Origin: Lachnospiraceae bacterium | GTDB taxonomy: Bacteria; Bacillota_A; Clostridia; Lachnospirales; Lachnospiraceae | Direction of reading: 5' to 3' | Assembly (NCBI GenBank): GCA_028694115.1 | Contig: JAQUUB010000035.1 | Location: 1-39,344 of the forward strand | Length of the DNA stretch: 39,344 bases | In this document: in pieces, positions 7,487-15,791 of the stretch | Position numbering within the stretch: the first letter of the stretch is position 1 | Layout of the letters: every line of letters begins with the position of its first letter | Translations under genes and position numbers: made by a program | The notes under the pieces: generated by a model | What the model was told of the DNA's origin: nothing | Database searches by the model: none | What the model saw: the letters and a program-made list of their open reading frames with translations, nothing else

Positions 7487-8914
7487 TTACACTGGATAAG
7501 CACCACTTTTTGTATCTGCTTTTGTCACATCAACTTTCTGTTGCTGTGCCTGACGATATTTAAAGAAGTCAGTAGCAACCTGTGGGAATAAAGCGTAAGA
7601 TAAAACGTCTTCATCCTGTTGTTTCCATTCTTTCATTTCTGCTTCGATTTTATCAAGTTCGTTCTCAATTAAATCTGCTGGACGACATGTAATTCTTGTT
7701 TCACCAGGGATAACCTTATCAATAACTTCCTGATTCATAGGTTTTACTGTCTGGCCATATTCACCACGAAGAACAGCTTTTGTTTCTTTTGTTGCCATCT
7801 TATAACGTTCTCCCATAAGTACGTTAAATACAGCCTGTGTACCAACGATTTGAGAAGAAGGTGTTACAAGTGGACATTCACCAAGGTCTTTACGAACACG
7901 TGGGATTTCTTGTAATACTTCATAATATTTATCTTCTGCGTTCTGCTCTTTTAACTGTGAAACCATGTTAGAAAGCATACCACCTGGAACTTGATATAAT
8001 AAAGTCTTAATATCAACACCCATAACCTTAGGATTTAATAGTCCGTTTGCAAGACATTCATCTCTGTAAGGTCTGAAGTAATCAGCGATTTCTGCAAGTA
8101 AAGTCTGATCATAACCTGTATCAAAAGGAGTTCCTTTGAAAGTTTCAACCATAACTTCTGTTGCAGGCTGTGATGTTCCCATAGCAAGAGGTGACATTGC
8201 ACAGTCAATTACATCAACACCAGCTTCAATTGCCTTCATGTAAGTCATTCCAGCAACACCTGATGTGTAATGAGAATGTAATTGAATAGGAAGTTTGGTA
8301 GCACTCTTCATTGCACGAATCATTTCATCTGCCTTGTAAGGTACTAATAAACCAGCCATATCTTTGATACAGATAGAATCCGCACCCATATCTTCAATTT
8401 TTTTAGCCATTGTCATCCAGTATTCCATTGTGTAAGCGTCTCCTAATGTGTAGGAAAGAGCTACCTGGGCATGACCTTTGCCCTCTTGTTTTTTTATTTT
8501 GTTTGTAGCATCTACAGCTGCCTGTAGGTTACGAAGATCATTTAAGCAGTCAAAGATTCTGATGATATCAATTCCATTCGCAACAGATTTCTGTACGAAA
8601 TAATCTACAACATCATCTGCATAAGGACGGTATCCTAAGATATTCTGACCTCTAAATAACATCTGTAATTTTGTATTTGGAAGACCTTTTTTCAATAATC
8701 TAAGTCTTTCCCATGGATCTTCTTTTAAGAAACGAAGAGATGCATCAAATGTAGCTCCACCCCAACATTCAATTGAATGATATCCAACTTTGTCCATTTT
8801 ATCTAAGATAGGAAGCATTAATTCGGTAGGCATTCTTGTAGCAATTAAAGACTGATGCGCATCACGTAAAATGGTTTCCGTAATCTTAATCGGTTTCTTT
8901 TCGATCTCTGACAT
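7487..8914 (-). CDS. oadA: Oxaloacetate decarboxylase alpha / transcarboxylase 5S-like carboxyltransferase
   Basis: About 475 aa, carboxyltransferase domain only. It transfers CO2 between oxaloacetate/pyruvate and carboxybiotin. Key residues are in place: TETILRDAHQSLIATRM with D18 at the metal site, K184 in ICIKDMAGLL (the lysine carbamylated in the transcarboxylase 5S subunit), and H213/H215 in QLHSHYTSG as metal ligands. The C-terminal conserved PYC_OADA region spans about 290-450. Classical OadA carries a biotin domain at its C-terminus; here there is none, and the carrier is a separate gene three positions upstream. Last gene of the operon, 31 nt after OadB, with AGGAGGAAATATAA before ATG. 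It could also be named PycB; no biotin carboxylase subunit is nearby. Confidence 0.92.
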   Translation of the reverse strand: MSEIEKKPIKITETILRDAHQSLIATRMPTELMLPILDKMDKVGYHSIECWGGATFDASLRFLKEDPWERLRLLKKGLPNTKLQMLFRGQNILGYRPYADDVVDYFVQKSVANGIDIIRIFDCLNDLRNLQAAVDATNKIKKQEGKGHAQVALSYTLGDAYTMEYWMTMAKKIEDMGADSICIKDMAGLLVPYKADEMIRAMKSATKLPIQLHSHYTSGVAGMTYMKAIEAGVDVIDCAMSPLAMGTSQPATEVMVETFKGTPFDTGYDQTLLAEIADYFRPYRDECLANGLLNPKVMGVDIKTLLYQVPGGMLSNMVSQLKEQNAEDKYYEVLQEIPRVRKDLGECPLVTPSSQIVGTQAVFNVLMGERYKMATKETKAVLRGEYGQTVKPMNQEVIDKVIPGETRITCRPADLIENELDKIEAEMKEWKQQDEDVLSYALFPQVATDFFKYRQAQQQKVDVTKADTKSGAYPV

Positions 8915-8945
8915 TTATATTTCCTCCTATTATTCTATTTACCTT

Positions 8946-10073
8946 TTATTTTACACCAAAGATTGCCATAAATGTTCCGGCTGCAACCGCAGTACCAATA
9001 ACTCCGGCAACATTAGGTCCCATGGCATGCATGAGTAAGAAGTTTGTAGGATCTGCTTCTGCTCCGACCTTCTGGCTAACACGAGCTGCCATAGGAACTG
9101 CGGATACACCCGCGGAACCAATCAAAGGATTTACTTCACCATGTGTAACCACGCACATCAATTTTCCAAATAGTACCCCTGCTGCTGTACCAAAACAGAA
9201 TGCAAGAAGTCCTAATATTACAATTTTGATAGTAGCCATATTCAGGAAAGCTTCTGCACTTGTTGTAGCACCTACCGATGTACCAAGTAAAATTACAACG
9301 ATATACATCAAAGCATTTGATGCAGTATCTGTTAACTGTCTTACAACACCAGATTCTCTAAATAAATTACCAAGCATTAACATACCTACAAGAGGTGCTG
9401 TGGTAGGAAGAATCAAACATACAACTACGGTAACAACAATAGGGAATAAAATTCTTTCCAGCTTTGATACTGGTCTGAGCTGTCCCATCTTAATTTTTCT
9501 TTCTTTTTCCGTTGTTAATAATTTCATAATAGGTGGCTGGATAATAGGTACCAGTGACATATAAGAATATGCCGCCACGGCAATCGGTCCTAATAGGGCT
9601 GTTTGACCTAATTTACCTGCAAGGAAAATGGACGTTGGACCATCCGCTCCACCAATAATAGATACTGCTGCTGCTGCTTTGTCATTAAAGCCTAATGCAA
9701 TTGCACCAAAGTATGCTACGAAAATACCAAACTGTGCTGCTGCTCCCAAAAGGAAGCTCTTAGGATTTGCAATTAAGGGACCAAAGTCTGTCATTGCGCC
9801 AACACCCATAAAAATGAGGGAAGGTAAAATTGCCCATTCATCCAACAGGTAGAAATAGTGAAGTAATCCACCCTCTGCCATAATATCTGGATAAATATTT
9901 ACAAGCAACATACCAAATGCAATCGGCGTTAACAACAGAGGTTCAAATCCCTTAGCAATTGCTAAATATAGGAAAATAAGAGCAACAAAAATCATAATTA
10001 TGTTGCCAACTGTCATACTCATAAATGCGGTCTGATCAATTAAATTTCCTAATGTATTAATAATATAAGACAT
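8946..10073 (-). CDS. oadB: Na+-translocating decarboxylase beta subunit
   Basis: About 375 aa polytopic membrane protein of the OadB/MmdB/GcdB family, which decarboxylates carboxybiotin and exports Na+. Conserved blocks include [69 protein letters not shown] (with the essential Asp of GGADGPT) and [14 protein letters not shown]. Roughly ten hydrophobic segments. Length is typical. AGGAGGTCACAAA precedes the ATG. It sits between the biotin carrier and the OadA-like gene, as expected if all act in one membrane complex. Sequence alone does not tell which acyl substrate the pump serves. Confidence 0.95.
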   Translation of the reverse strand: MSYIINTLGNLIDQTAFMSMTVGNIIMIFVALIFLYLAIAKGFEPLLLTPIAFGMLLVNIYPDIMAEGGLLHYFYLLDEWAILPSLIFMGVGAMTDFGPLIANPKSFLLGAAAQFGIFVAYFGAIALGFNDKAAAAVSIIGGADGPTSIFLAGKLGQTALLGPIAVAAYSYMSLVPIIQPPIMKLLTTEKERKIKMGQLRPVSKLERILFPIVVTVVVCLILPTTAPLVGMLMLGNLFRESGVVRQLTDTASNALMYIVVILLGTSVGATTSAEAFLNMATIKIVILGLLAFCFGTAAGVLFGKLMCVVTHGEVNPLIGSAGVSAVPMAARVSQKVGAEADPTNFLLMHAMGPNVAGVIGTAVAAGTFMAIFGVK

Positions 10074-10112
10074 TTTGTGACCTCCTGTTTTATTAGAATC
10101 TGTAGCCTTTTA

Positions 10113-10493
10113 TTAGTTTAATGTTGCAAGGACTGCGCCTGCTTCTACGGCATCTCCAACTGCTACATCAATACTTGCTACTGTACCATCTTCAGGAGCA
10201 ACAACTGGAATTTCCATTTTCATAGCTTCAATAACGATTACAGGTTCTCCCTTTTTCACTGCCTGTCCAACTTTTGCTTCTAGTTTAAATACTTTACCTG
10301 CTGCACCAGCTTCAATTTTAATTCCGCCTGTTGTTCCTGCTGCTTTAGGTGCTGCTGCAGGTGCTGCTGGAGCTGCTTTAGGTGCTGCTACAGGTGCTGC
10401 TTTAGGTGCTGCTACAGGAGTTGCTCCCTGTACGCCATCATCTACAGTTACATCATATACGTTTCCATTTACAGTAATTGTATAATTTTTCAT
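10113..10493 (-). CDS. Biotin carboxyl carrier protein of the Na+ decarboxylase
   Basis: About 126 aa. A short N-terminal segment (MKNYTITVNGNVYDVTVDDG) leads into an Ala/Pro-rich flexible linker with an 8-residue repeat of the AAPKAAPV type, then a biotinyl domain ending in VIVIEAMKMEIPV. Lys-92 of the AMKM motif is the biotin attachment site. The linker lets the carrier swing between the carboxyltransferase and the membrane pump. I start at 10493, where the conserved N-terminus begins, rather than at 10520. Just upstream of the ribosome site on the minus strand a small hairpin GTCTG-TGAAC-CAGAC precedes GGAAAGG. This is the 1.3S-like or gamma/delta-type carrier for both carboxyltransferases of the operon. 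Confidence 0.95.
   Translation of the reverse strand: MKNYTITVNGNVYDVTVDDGVQGATPVAAPKAAPVAAPKAAPAAPAAAPKAAGTTGGIKIEAGAAGKVFKLEAKVGQAVKKGEPVIVIEAMKMEIPVVAPEDGTVASIDVAVGDAVEAGAVLATLN
10375..10419. repeat. Short tandem repeat in the biotin carrier linker
   Basis: A 21-nt block GCTTTAGGTGCTGCTACAGG(T/A) recurs 24 nt later, encoding two copies of an 8-residue Ala/Pro/Lys unit. Related GGTGCTGC units flank it. Such linkers vary in copy number between strains. Confidence 0.7.
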
Positions 10494-10564
10494 TTTTTTC
10501 AACCTTTCCGTCTGGTTCACAGACCTTCCGTTTTTCTTTATTAGTACTCTATTTTTACTTGGAA

Positions 10565-11350
10565 TTAGCGACGTTTTCTAATCGTTCTGACAACATAACC
10601 ATCTAAAGCTCCACCATTCCCACTTTCATAAGCTGCAATTGCTGCTGATATAACAGCTACAAGCTCACTATCATCAGATAATTCTTCTTTTTCGATAATC
10701 TGTGCGATTGTCTGATCTACAACATCCGTATTCGTCTGCTCTTTTTTCTTTTTCATTGCTGCTTCTATCTTAGGCATGAAAGAGAATAAATAAATAATCA
10801 AACTAATTAATATCAGAACTATAAATACAGTGCCCATTCCTAACAACGTATTTAAAGCAGCTTTTTCCATCATTTCACCAAAAGTATAGATTACATTTGT
10901 GGTGCAAGATGTCACTTTATACTTACTGTTTAAAAGTATTTCAACTGTTGCATTTCTCTTACTGCCTGTAATAGCCACTTTAACCGTTATGGTATCTTTG
11001 TTTGCTGTTACAGTTGTTCCTGTTATCTGACCAAAATCACCTAAATCAGCTTTTGCTGATCTCCATGACTCAAGACCGCTCTTAAATCCTTCTCCGTCCA
11101 CCTGAATACCTATCTGTTCGGAGAACATTTTTTCAATATCAGCTGCATCAAGCTCTAAAAACTTGTTTACCTGCTCCTCTGTAAATGTAACCAGTACTCC
11201 ATTTATTACAAAGTCTGAAATTGATTGAACGCTTTTTTCATCATAGGTGAGTGAATCATTTTTATTAGAAGAACTACCACATGCAGTTAATCCAAAAGCA
11301 CAGGTTATTATACATAATACTAGTAATAATCTTTTTAAATGATTTCTCAT
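10565..11350 (-). CDS. Lipoprotein-type OadG-like gamma subunit of a Na+ decarboxylase
   Basis: About 261 aa with three parts. Residues 1-24 form a lipoprotein signal peptide ending in GLTAC, with C24 the lipidation site. Residues ~40-155 make up an extracytoplasmic domain. Residues ~168-192 (LLGMGTVFIVLILISLII) are the OadG-type transmembrane segment, followed by a cytoplasmic Lys-rich stretch and SELVAVISAAIAAYE, which recurs in Na+-pump gamma/delta subunits. Simple OadG proteins are about 80-120 aa and lack the lipoprotein half. The likely role is assembly of the carboxyltransferase with the OadB pump. Start 11350 is chosen over 11425, since the longer frame would overlap the carboxyltransferase gene and hide the signal peptide. 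Function of the outer domain is unknown. Confidence 0.85.
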   Translation of the reverse strand: MRNHLKRLLLVLCIITCAFGLTACGSSSNKNDSLTYDEKSVQSISDFVINGVLVTFTEEQVNKFLELDAADIEKMFSEQIGIQVDGEGFKSGLESWRSAKADLGDFGQITGTTVTANKDTITVKVAITGSKRNATVEILLNSKYKVTSCTTNVIYTFGEMMEKAALNTLLGMGTVFIVLILISLIIYLFSFMPKIEAAMKKKKEQTNTDVVDQTIAQIIEKEELSDDSELVAVISAAIAAYESGNGGALDGYVVRTIRKRR

Positions 11351-11366
11351 ATTAAGTACACCCTTT

Positions 11367-12800
11367 CTAAACCGTACCATGTTTTTTGCTTGGACGATCT
11401 TCTCTCTTTGTGAATAACATTTCAAATGCTCCGATTACATATTTTCTTGTATCCTCGGCATCAATAATAGTATCCACATAACCTCTCTGAGCTGCTGATA
11501 CTGCTGACGTTTGAAGTTTCGCATATTCAGCTGCTTTTTCATTAATTACATCTGCGCCTTGACCTTCATACATAATTTTAGCTGCCAATTTTGCATCCAT
11601 AGATCCTATTTCTGCTGTTGGCCAAGCAAAAGTCATATCTGCGCCAATGGCTTTTGAATTCATTGCTACATAAGCACTTCCATAAGCTTTTCCAATTACA
11701 ACGTTCACTTTAGGTACATTCGCATTTGCAAATGCATAAGTTAATTTAGCAGTTGCAGCAGAAATACCTTTTTCTGCACATTTTGTTGCTGCATATCCTG
11801 CAACATTTGTTAATGATAATACAGGAATATCAAAAGCATCACAGAAATTAACAAACTCAGCTGCTTTTGTAGCACCTTTAACAGAAAGAACTGCATCAAA
11901 TTTCTCAGCTACTTTTCCTTCTTCATTATAAACTTCTGTACGGTTAGCTACTGCACCAACAGTTGTTCCATTTAATTTGATAAATCCTGTTACCATATCT
12001 TTTGCATAGTTTTCTTTTACTTCAAAGAACAAATTATTATCAGAAATCTGAGATAATGCAATAGAAGTATCTCCTACACAATTTGCAAGATCTGCACATG
12101 CACGATTTAAATCGTCTGTACAATCTTCATATGCACCCTCTTCATTGTTTGCTGGAAGTAAGGATACTAAAGTTCTAATCTTCTCAAAAATAGTTGCTTC
12201 ATCAGCCACTACATCTACGATACCTGCTTCTTCACTCTGGAATTTTGCAGCTGCCGTATCACATTTTGCTTCAAAGTTTCCTTCTAATGCATTTGGAGAG
12301 TTAACAAATAATTTCGCGTTTTTCTCATCCATAAATGTAAAATCAGTTAAACTTGGAATTAAAGCAAGTCCACCACCACAATTACCAAATACTGCTGTAA
12401 TCTGTGGAACTACACCACTTGCCATTGTCTGCTTCATATAGATTTCACCAAATGCATTTAATGCATCAGTTGCTTCCTGAAGTCTTAATCCTGCGGAATC
12501 GATAATGCCGATTACAGGTGCGCCTGTCTTAATTGCCAGGTCATAAATGTTTGCAATTTTCTTTGCATGCATTTCACCAACAGAACCACCTAATACAGAT
12601 GCATCCTGGCTGTACACATAAACAAGATTGCCGTCGATTACTCCGTATCCAGTGATAACACCGTCTGCTGGAGTTTCTTTTTGTTCCAGGTTGAAGTTTG
12701 TTGCTCTAGCTGTAACCTTTGCACCAATTTCAACGAAACTGTTTTCATCGAGTAAAGATGCTATTCTTTTACCCGCTGAGCTTGCTGTGAGATTGCTCAT
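11367..12800 (-). CDS. Acyl-CoA carboxyltransferase (MmdA/PCCB/transcarboxylase 12S-like)
   Basis: About 477 aa, two crotonase-fold halves. The N-half has TPADGVITGYGVIDGNLVYV, SVGEMHAKKIANIYDLA, PVIGIIDSAGLRLQEA and AVFGNCGGGLALIPSLTDF. The C-half has DAFDIPVLSLTNVAGY, VIGKAYGSAYVAMNSKAIGA and DMTFAWPTAEIGSMDAKLAA. These are the acyl-CoA and carboxybiotin oxyanion-hole regions of the propionyl-CoA carboxylase beta / methylmalonyl-CoA decarboxylase alpha family. It is slightly shorter than typical members (about 510 aa). First gene of the biotin operon, 16 nt before the OadG-like gene, behind the promoter at 12908-12935; GGAGG lies upstream of ATG. The acyl-CoA (propionyl, glutaconyl, acetyl) cannot be told from motifs. 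Confidence 0.88.
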   Translation of the reverse strand: MSNLTASSAGKRIASLLDENSFVEIGAKVTARATNFNLEQKETPADGVITGYGVIDGNLVYVYSQDASVLGGSVGEMHAKKIANIYDLAIKTGAPVIGIIDSAGLRLQEATDALNAFGEIYMKQTMASGVVPQITAVFGNCGGGLALIPSLTDFTFMDEKNAKLFVNSPNALEGNFEAKCDTAAAKFQSEEAGIVDVVADEATIFEKIRTLVSLLPANNEEGAYEDCTDDLNRACADLANCVGDTSIALSQISDNNLFFEVKENYAKDMVTGFIKLNGTTVGAVANRTEVYNEEGKVAEKFDAVLSVKGATKAAEFVNFCDAFDIPVLSLTNVAGYAATKCAEKGISAATAKLTYAFANANVPKVNVVIGKAYGSAYVAMNSKAIGADMTFAWPTAEIGSMDAKLAAKIMYEGQGADVINEKAAEYAKLQTSAVSAAQRGYVDTIIDAEDTRKYVIGAFEMLFTKREDRPSKKHGTV

Positions 12801-12907
12801 CTTTCAGTCCTCCATTTTATATTGATTTTTAGTTAAACTTTTTAATTGCGAATCATAAAAATACTTCAAAAAAATGCGCAGTATCCCATATATTTCGCCC
12901 ATGCATC

Positions 12908-12935
12908 AGTATAACACAAACCTTTCATTTAGCAA
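12908..12935 (-). promoter_or_regulatory. Promoter of the biotin decarboxylase operon
   Basis: On the minus strand TTGCTA (12930-12935), 16 bp, TATACT (12908-12913), in the gap between the small acidic protein and the carboxyltransferase gene. The untranslated leader would be about 100 nt; no known riboswitch fold is recognised in it. Confidence 0.55.
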
Positions 12936-12967
12936 AGCATGAAAATAGACGTTTTTTGCCTGAATTG

Positions 12968-13174
12968 TCAGAATTTTTGATCAAGCATTTCTTTTAAGGC
13001 ATCATCACTATTCTCAATCCAGGTATCTTCTTCCTCACTATTAAGTCCTAAGTACTTTGCAAGAGTTTGCTCTGTATCGCTATTATTCCAACGACTAATA
13101 TATCGATCTATTTCTTCGAATTCAATTTCCAAATCCAGATATTTCTCTTTAAAGCTTTTTTCTAATTCTTCCAT
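12968..13174 (-). CDS. Small acidic protein of unknown function
   Basis: About 68 aa, rich in Glu and Asp (EELEKSFKEKYLDLEIEFEE, LNSEEEDTWIENSDDALKEM). No signal peptide or membrane segment, and no family recognised. Predicted mostly helical. GGAGGGG lies 7 nt before ATG 13174, which makes this start much better than the longer frame to 13201. That frame starts inside a GCATGC-TTTA-GCATGC hairpin. It follows the EcfT gene by about 70 nt in the same direction. The strong ribosome site and isolated reading frame support a real gene; function unassigned. Confidence 0.7.
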   Translation of the reverse strand: MEELEKSFKEKYLDLEIEFEEIDRYISRWNNSDTEQTLAKYLGLNSEEEDTWIENSDDALKEMLDQKF

Positions 13175-13183
13175 AATATACCC

Positions 13184-13226
13184 CTCCGCATGCTTTAGCA
13201 TGCAAAATCATGCAAAAAACATGATT
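13184..13226 (-). other. Twin hairpins before the small acidic protein
   Basis: Two inverted repeats lie between the EcfT stop and the GGAGGGG ribosome site: GCATGC-TTTA-GCATGC and AATCATG-(7 nt)-CATGATT. The first directly abuts the ribosome site, so it could shape translation or processing of the message. There is no U-tract for termination. Confidence 0.55.
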
Positions 13227-13242
13227 ACAAATCAATAGTTAA

Positions 13243-14067
13243 TTAAAACGGATTGTAAAACCGGCTTCCATCTGCAAATGTCACAATCAGTGATACAATA
13301 CTAAAAACAACAACAAATAGAATGGTTAAATAATCATTTCCCTGTAATGGCTTTCCTGAATACCATGTACGTTTTGTATGCTTTCCGAATCCTCTTAGCT
13401 CCATCGCATTACTGACTGTATCAATGCGGTCCATACTCGAAAAGATCAAAGGAAAGATAATGGTTGCCATACTCTTCATTCGTTCCATAAATTGGGCTTT
13501 GGGGGACATTTCAATCCCTCGTGCCTCCTGCGCATGTTTAATTTTCACAAAATCACTTTGAACATCTGGAATGTAACGAAGTGCAATAGAAACGGAATAT
13601 CCTGCTTTATACCCTATCCCTATACGATTTAATGAAGATGCAAATTCGCTTGGATTGGTCGTAACAATAAACATTAATACCGCTGGAATCACGGTAAAAT
13701 ATTTAATCATAATATTTAGTTCATAGAAAATCTGTTCTTTTGTAATTGTATAGAACCAAAACAAATGCAATAAATCCGTTCTGCTTCCATAAATTTTCAC
13801 ACCTTCATATGGCGAAAAAATAAATATAGCCAACAAATTGAGTGCTAAGAATACTAAAATAAATTTAAAAACGGTACCAACCTGTTTCCAATCGGTTTTT
13901 GACAATCTAAAAATAATAAAACTAATGATTAACATTACGATTAATACTCTTGTATCATAGGTAATCATACTTACCATTGACCATGCAAGGAAAAATAGGA
14001 GTTTTGAAACGCCGCATAGCCTATCAATCCAAGTATCTTTCGATTCATACGTAAGGATTCTTGACAT
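13243..14067 (-). CDS. ecfT: ECF transporter transmembrane component EcfT
   Basis: About 274 aa, several membrane segments in the first half (LLFFLAWSMVSMI, VLIVMLIISFIIF, FILVFLALNLLAIFIF). The long cytoplasmic coupling helices carry the two EcfT Ala/Leu-Arg-Gly signatures, HAQEARGIEMSPKA and NAMELRGFGKHTKR, which contact the ATPases. EcfT converts ATP hydrolysis into movement of the S component. ATG overlaps the stop of the ATPase gene by one base (14067), so translation is coupled. It forms an operon S unit - double ATPase - EcfT. The substrate is set by the S unit, not by this protein. Confidence 0.93.
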   Translation of the reverse strand: MSRILTYESKDTWIDRLCGVSKLLFFLAWSMVSMITYDTRVLIVMLIISFIIFRLSKTDWKQVGTVFKFILVFLALNLLAIFIFSPYEGVKIYGSRTDLLHLFWFYTITKEQIFYELNIMIKYFTVIPAVLMFIVTTNPSEFASSLNRIGIGYKAGYSVSIALRYIPDVQSDFVKIKHAQEARGIEMSPKAQFMERMKSMATIIFPLIFSSMDRIDTVSNAMELRGFGKHTKRTWYSGKPLQGNDYLTILFVVVFSIVSLIVTFADGSRFYNPF

Positions 14068-15767
14068 TATCTTCTCTCTCTTTCATATTGGATAAATCTC
14101 TGAACAAATTGAGATTCATTCTCAATTTGGCATTTTTTTGCCAGCTCATACAAAGATGTTTCCTTTAAATAAGCTTTTCGCGCGATTCCTAAGTTTGTAA
14201 GAATATTGGAAGGTTTATCATCTGCAATCAGGTATCCATCTGCAATTACAATTGCCCGATCTGTATATTCAAGCATCAAATGCATATCATGAGTAATCAT
14301 AAGGATTGTGATTCCCTGTTCCTTATTAATTTTTTTCAGAAATTCCATAATTTCTGTGTAATGCCTGTAATCCTGACCCGCAGTTGGTTCGTCTAAAATT
14401 AATATTTCTGGACGCATTACTAAAATGGAAGCAATCGTTACTCGTTTCTTTTGTCCAAAGCTAAGTGCTGATACCGGCCAGTTTCTAAATGGATACAAAC
14501 CGCAGATTTTCAAAGTGTCATACACACGTTCTTTTATCTCTTCTTCTGGTACGCCACGAACTTGTAGTCCTAAGGCCACTTCATCAAAAATCATCGGTTT
14601 TGATATCATCTGATTGGGACTTTGCATAACAAGTCCAATTTTTTCTCCTCTTTCCTTTATCGATAAAGATGAAATATCCTTACCATTTAAATATATCTTC
14701 CCACTGTTTTGAGGGAAAAATCCACAAATAATATTGGATAGTGTAGACTTTCCTGCTCCATTTTTTCCTACAATACTCACCATTTCTCCTTGGCAAATTG
14801 AAATCTTAATATCCTTTAGAACTGGCTCTCCCGCTTGATAGGAAAAATTAAGATTTTCTATAGAAAGTACCTCTTTAGCACTAATTTTTTCTTCTTTAAT
14901 CTTAATCTCTTTCATCCATTCTCTGATTCTTACTGCTATACTTTCCACATTCATCTGCTCAATATGTTGAGGATGCATTTCCTTTGTAATATCACAACCA
15001 GCATGTCGGATTGCTGCTAAATAAAGTGGCTCTCTGATTCCCTGCTTTTGTAAAATATCCTTCGAAAGTAATTCATCTGGAGTCATATCCGCTACAATTC
15101 TGCCTTCACCCATCACAACGATTCGATTAACATCCCGATATAGAGCATCTTCCAAACGATGTTCAATAATGATAATTGTAGTATTGTTTTCTTTTTGAAT
15201 CTGATCAATACGTTCAATCGCTTTTTTTCCAGTTGCTGGGTCTAGATTTGCCAACGGCTCATCAAAAAGAAGAATGTCTACTTTGTCAATCATGACCCCC
15301 GCCATGGATACTCTTTGCTTTTGTCCACCTGACAATTGGGAAGGTGCATGCTGTAAAAGAGTTTCAATATCAACAGATTTTGCCGTTTCCAGCACTCTTC
15401 TCTCCATTTCTTCCTTTTCCACCCTATCATTTTCCAAGGCGAACGCCACATCCTCCGCAACTGTTAAACCAATAAACTGTCCATCCGTATCCTGCAAAAC
15501 AGTGCCTACAAGCTTTGACATTCCAAAAATACCTAATTCTTTGGGATCATTTCCTTTTATTTTTAAACTTCCTGTCACATCGCCTTTCATAGAAAATGGG
15601 ACCAACCCGTTGATACAGTTGGCAAGCGTTGACTTTCCAGATCCGGATGGTCCCACGATCAGAACTTTTTCTCCAGGATAGATAGCTAAATTGATATCTA
15701 TGAGAGTCGGCTCTATCTGTGAGCGATATTTAAATGTATAATTTTTAAAATCTATTATAGGTTCCAT
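14067..15767 (-). CDS. ECF transporter ATPase with two fused ABC domains
   Basis: About 566 aa: two full ABC ATPase domains in one chain (EcfA/EcfA' fused, YkoD-like). Domain 1, residues ~5-245: Walker A GPSGSGKST (39-47), signature LSGGQKQR, Walker B DILLFDEPLA, and H-loop IIIEHR. Domain 2, from about residue 300: Walker A GKNGAGKST, a changed signature ALSFGQKKR, Walker B ILILDEPTAGQD, and H-loop ITHD. The SFGQ variant of the C-loop suggests the two ATP sites are not equal. It lies 24 nt after the S component and overlaps EcfT by one base. Powers uptake of a micronutrient through the neighbouring S unit. Confidence 0.94.
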   Translation of the reverse strand: MEPIIDFKNYTFKYRSQIEPTLIDINLAIYPGEKVLIVGPSGSGKSTLANCINGLVPFSMKGDVTGSLKIKGNDPKELGIFGMSKLVGTVLQDTDGQFIGLTVAEDVAFALENDRVEKEEMERRVLETAKSVDIETLLQHAPSQLSGGQKQRVSMAGVMIDKVDILLFDEPLANLDPATGKKAIERIDQIQKENNTTIIIIEHRLEDALYRDVNRIVVMGEGRIVADMTPDELLSKDILQKQGIREPLYLAAIRHAGCDITKEMHPQHIEQMNVESIAVRIREWMKEIKIKEEKISAKEVLSIENLNFSYQAGEPVLKDIKISICQGEMVSIVGKNGAGKSTLSNIICGFFPQNSGKIYLNGKDISSLSIKERGEKIGLVMQSPNQMISKPMIFDEVALGLQVRGVPEEEIKERVYDTLKICGLYPFRNWPVSALSFGQKKRVTIASILVMRPEILILDEPTAGQDYRHYTEIMEFLKKINKEQGITILMITHDMHLMLEYTDRAIVIADGYLIADDKPSNILTNLGIARKAYLKETSLYELAKKCQIENESQFVQRFIQYERERR

Positions 15768-15791
15768 ATCTCTCTCTCTTATTTTTATGTA

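Noticed and set aside
9022..9852. Long plus-strand frames over oadB
   Set aside because: oadB is certain from its conserved blocks; the antisense frames are a codon-usage by-product.
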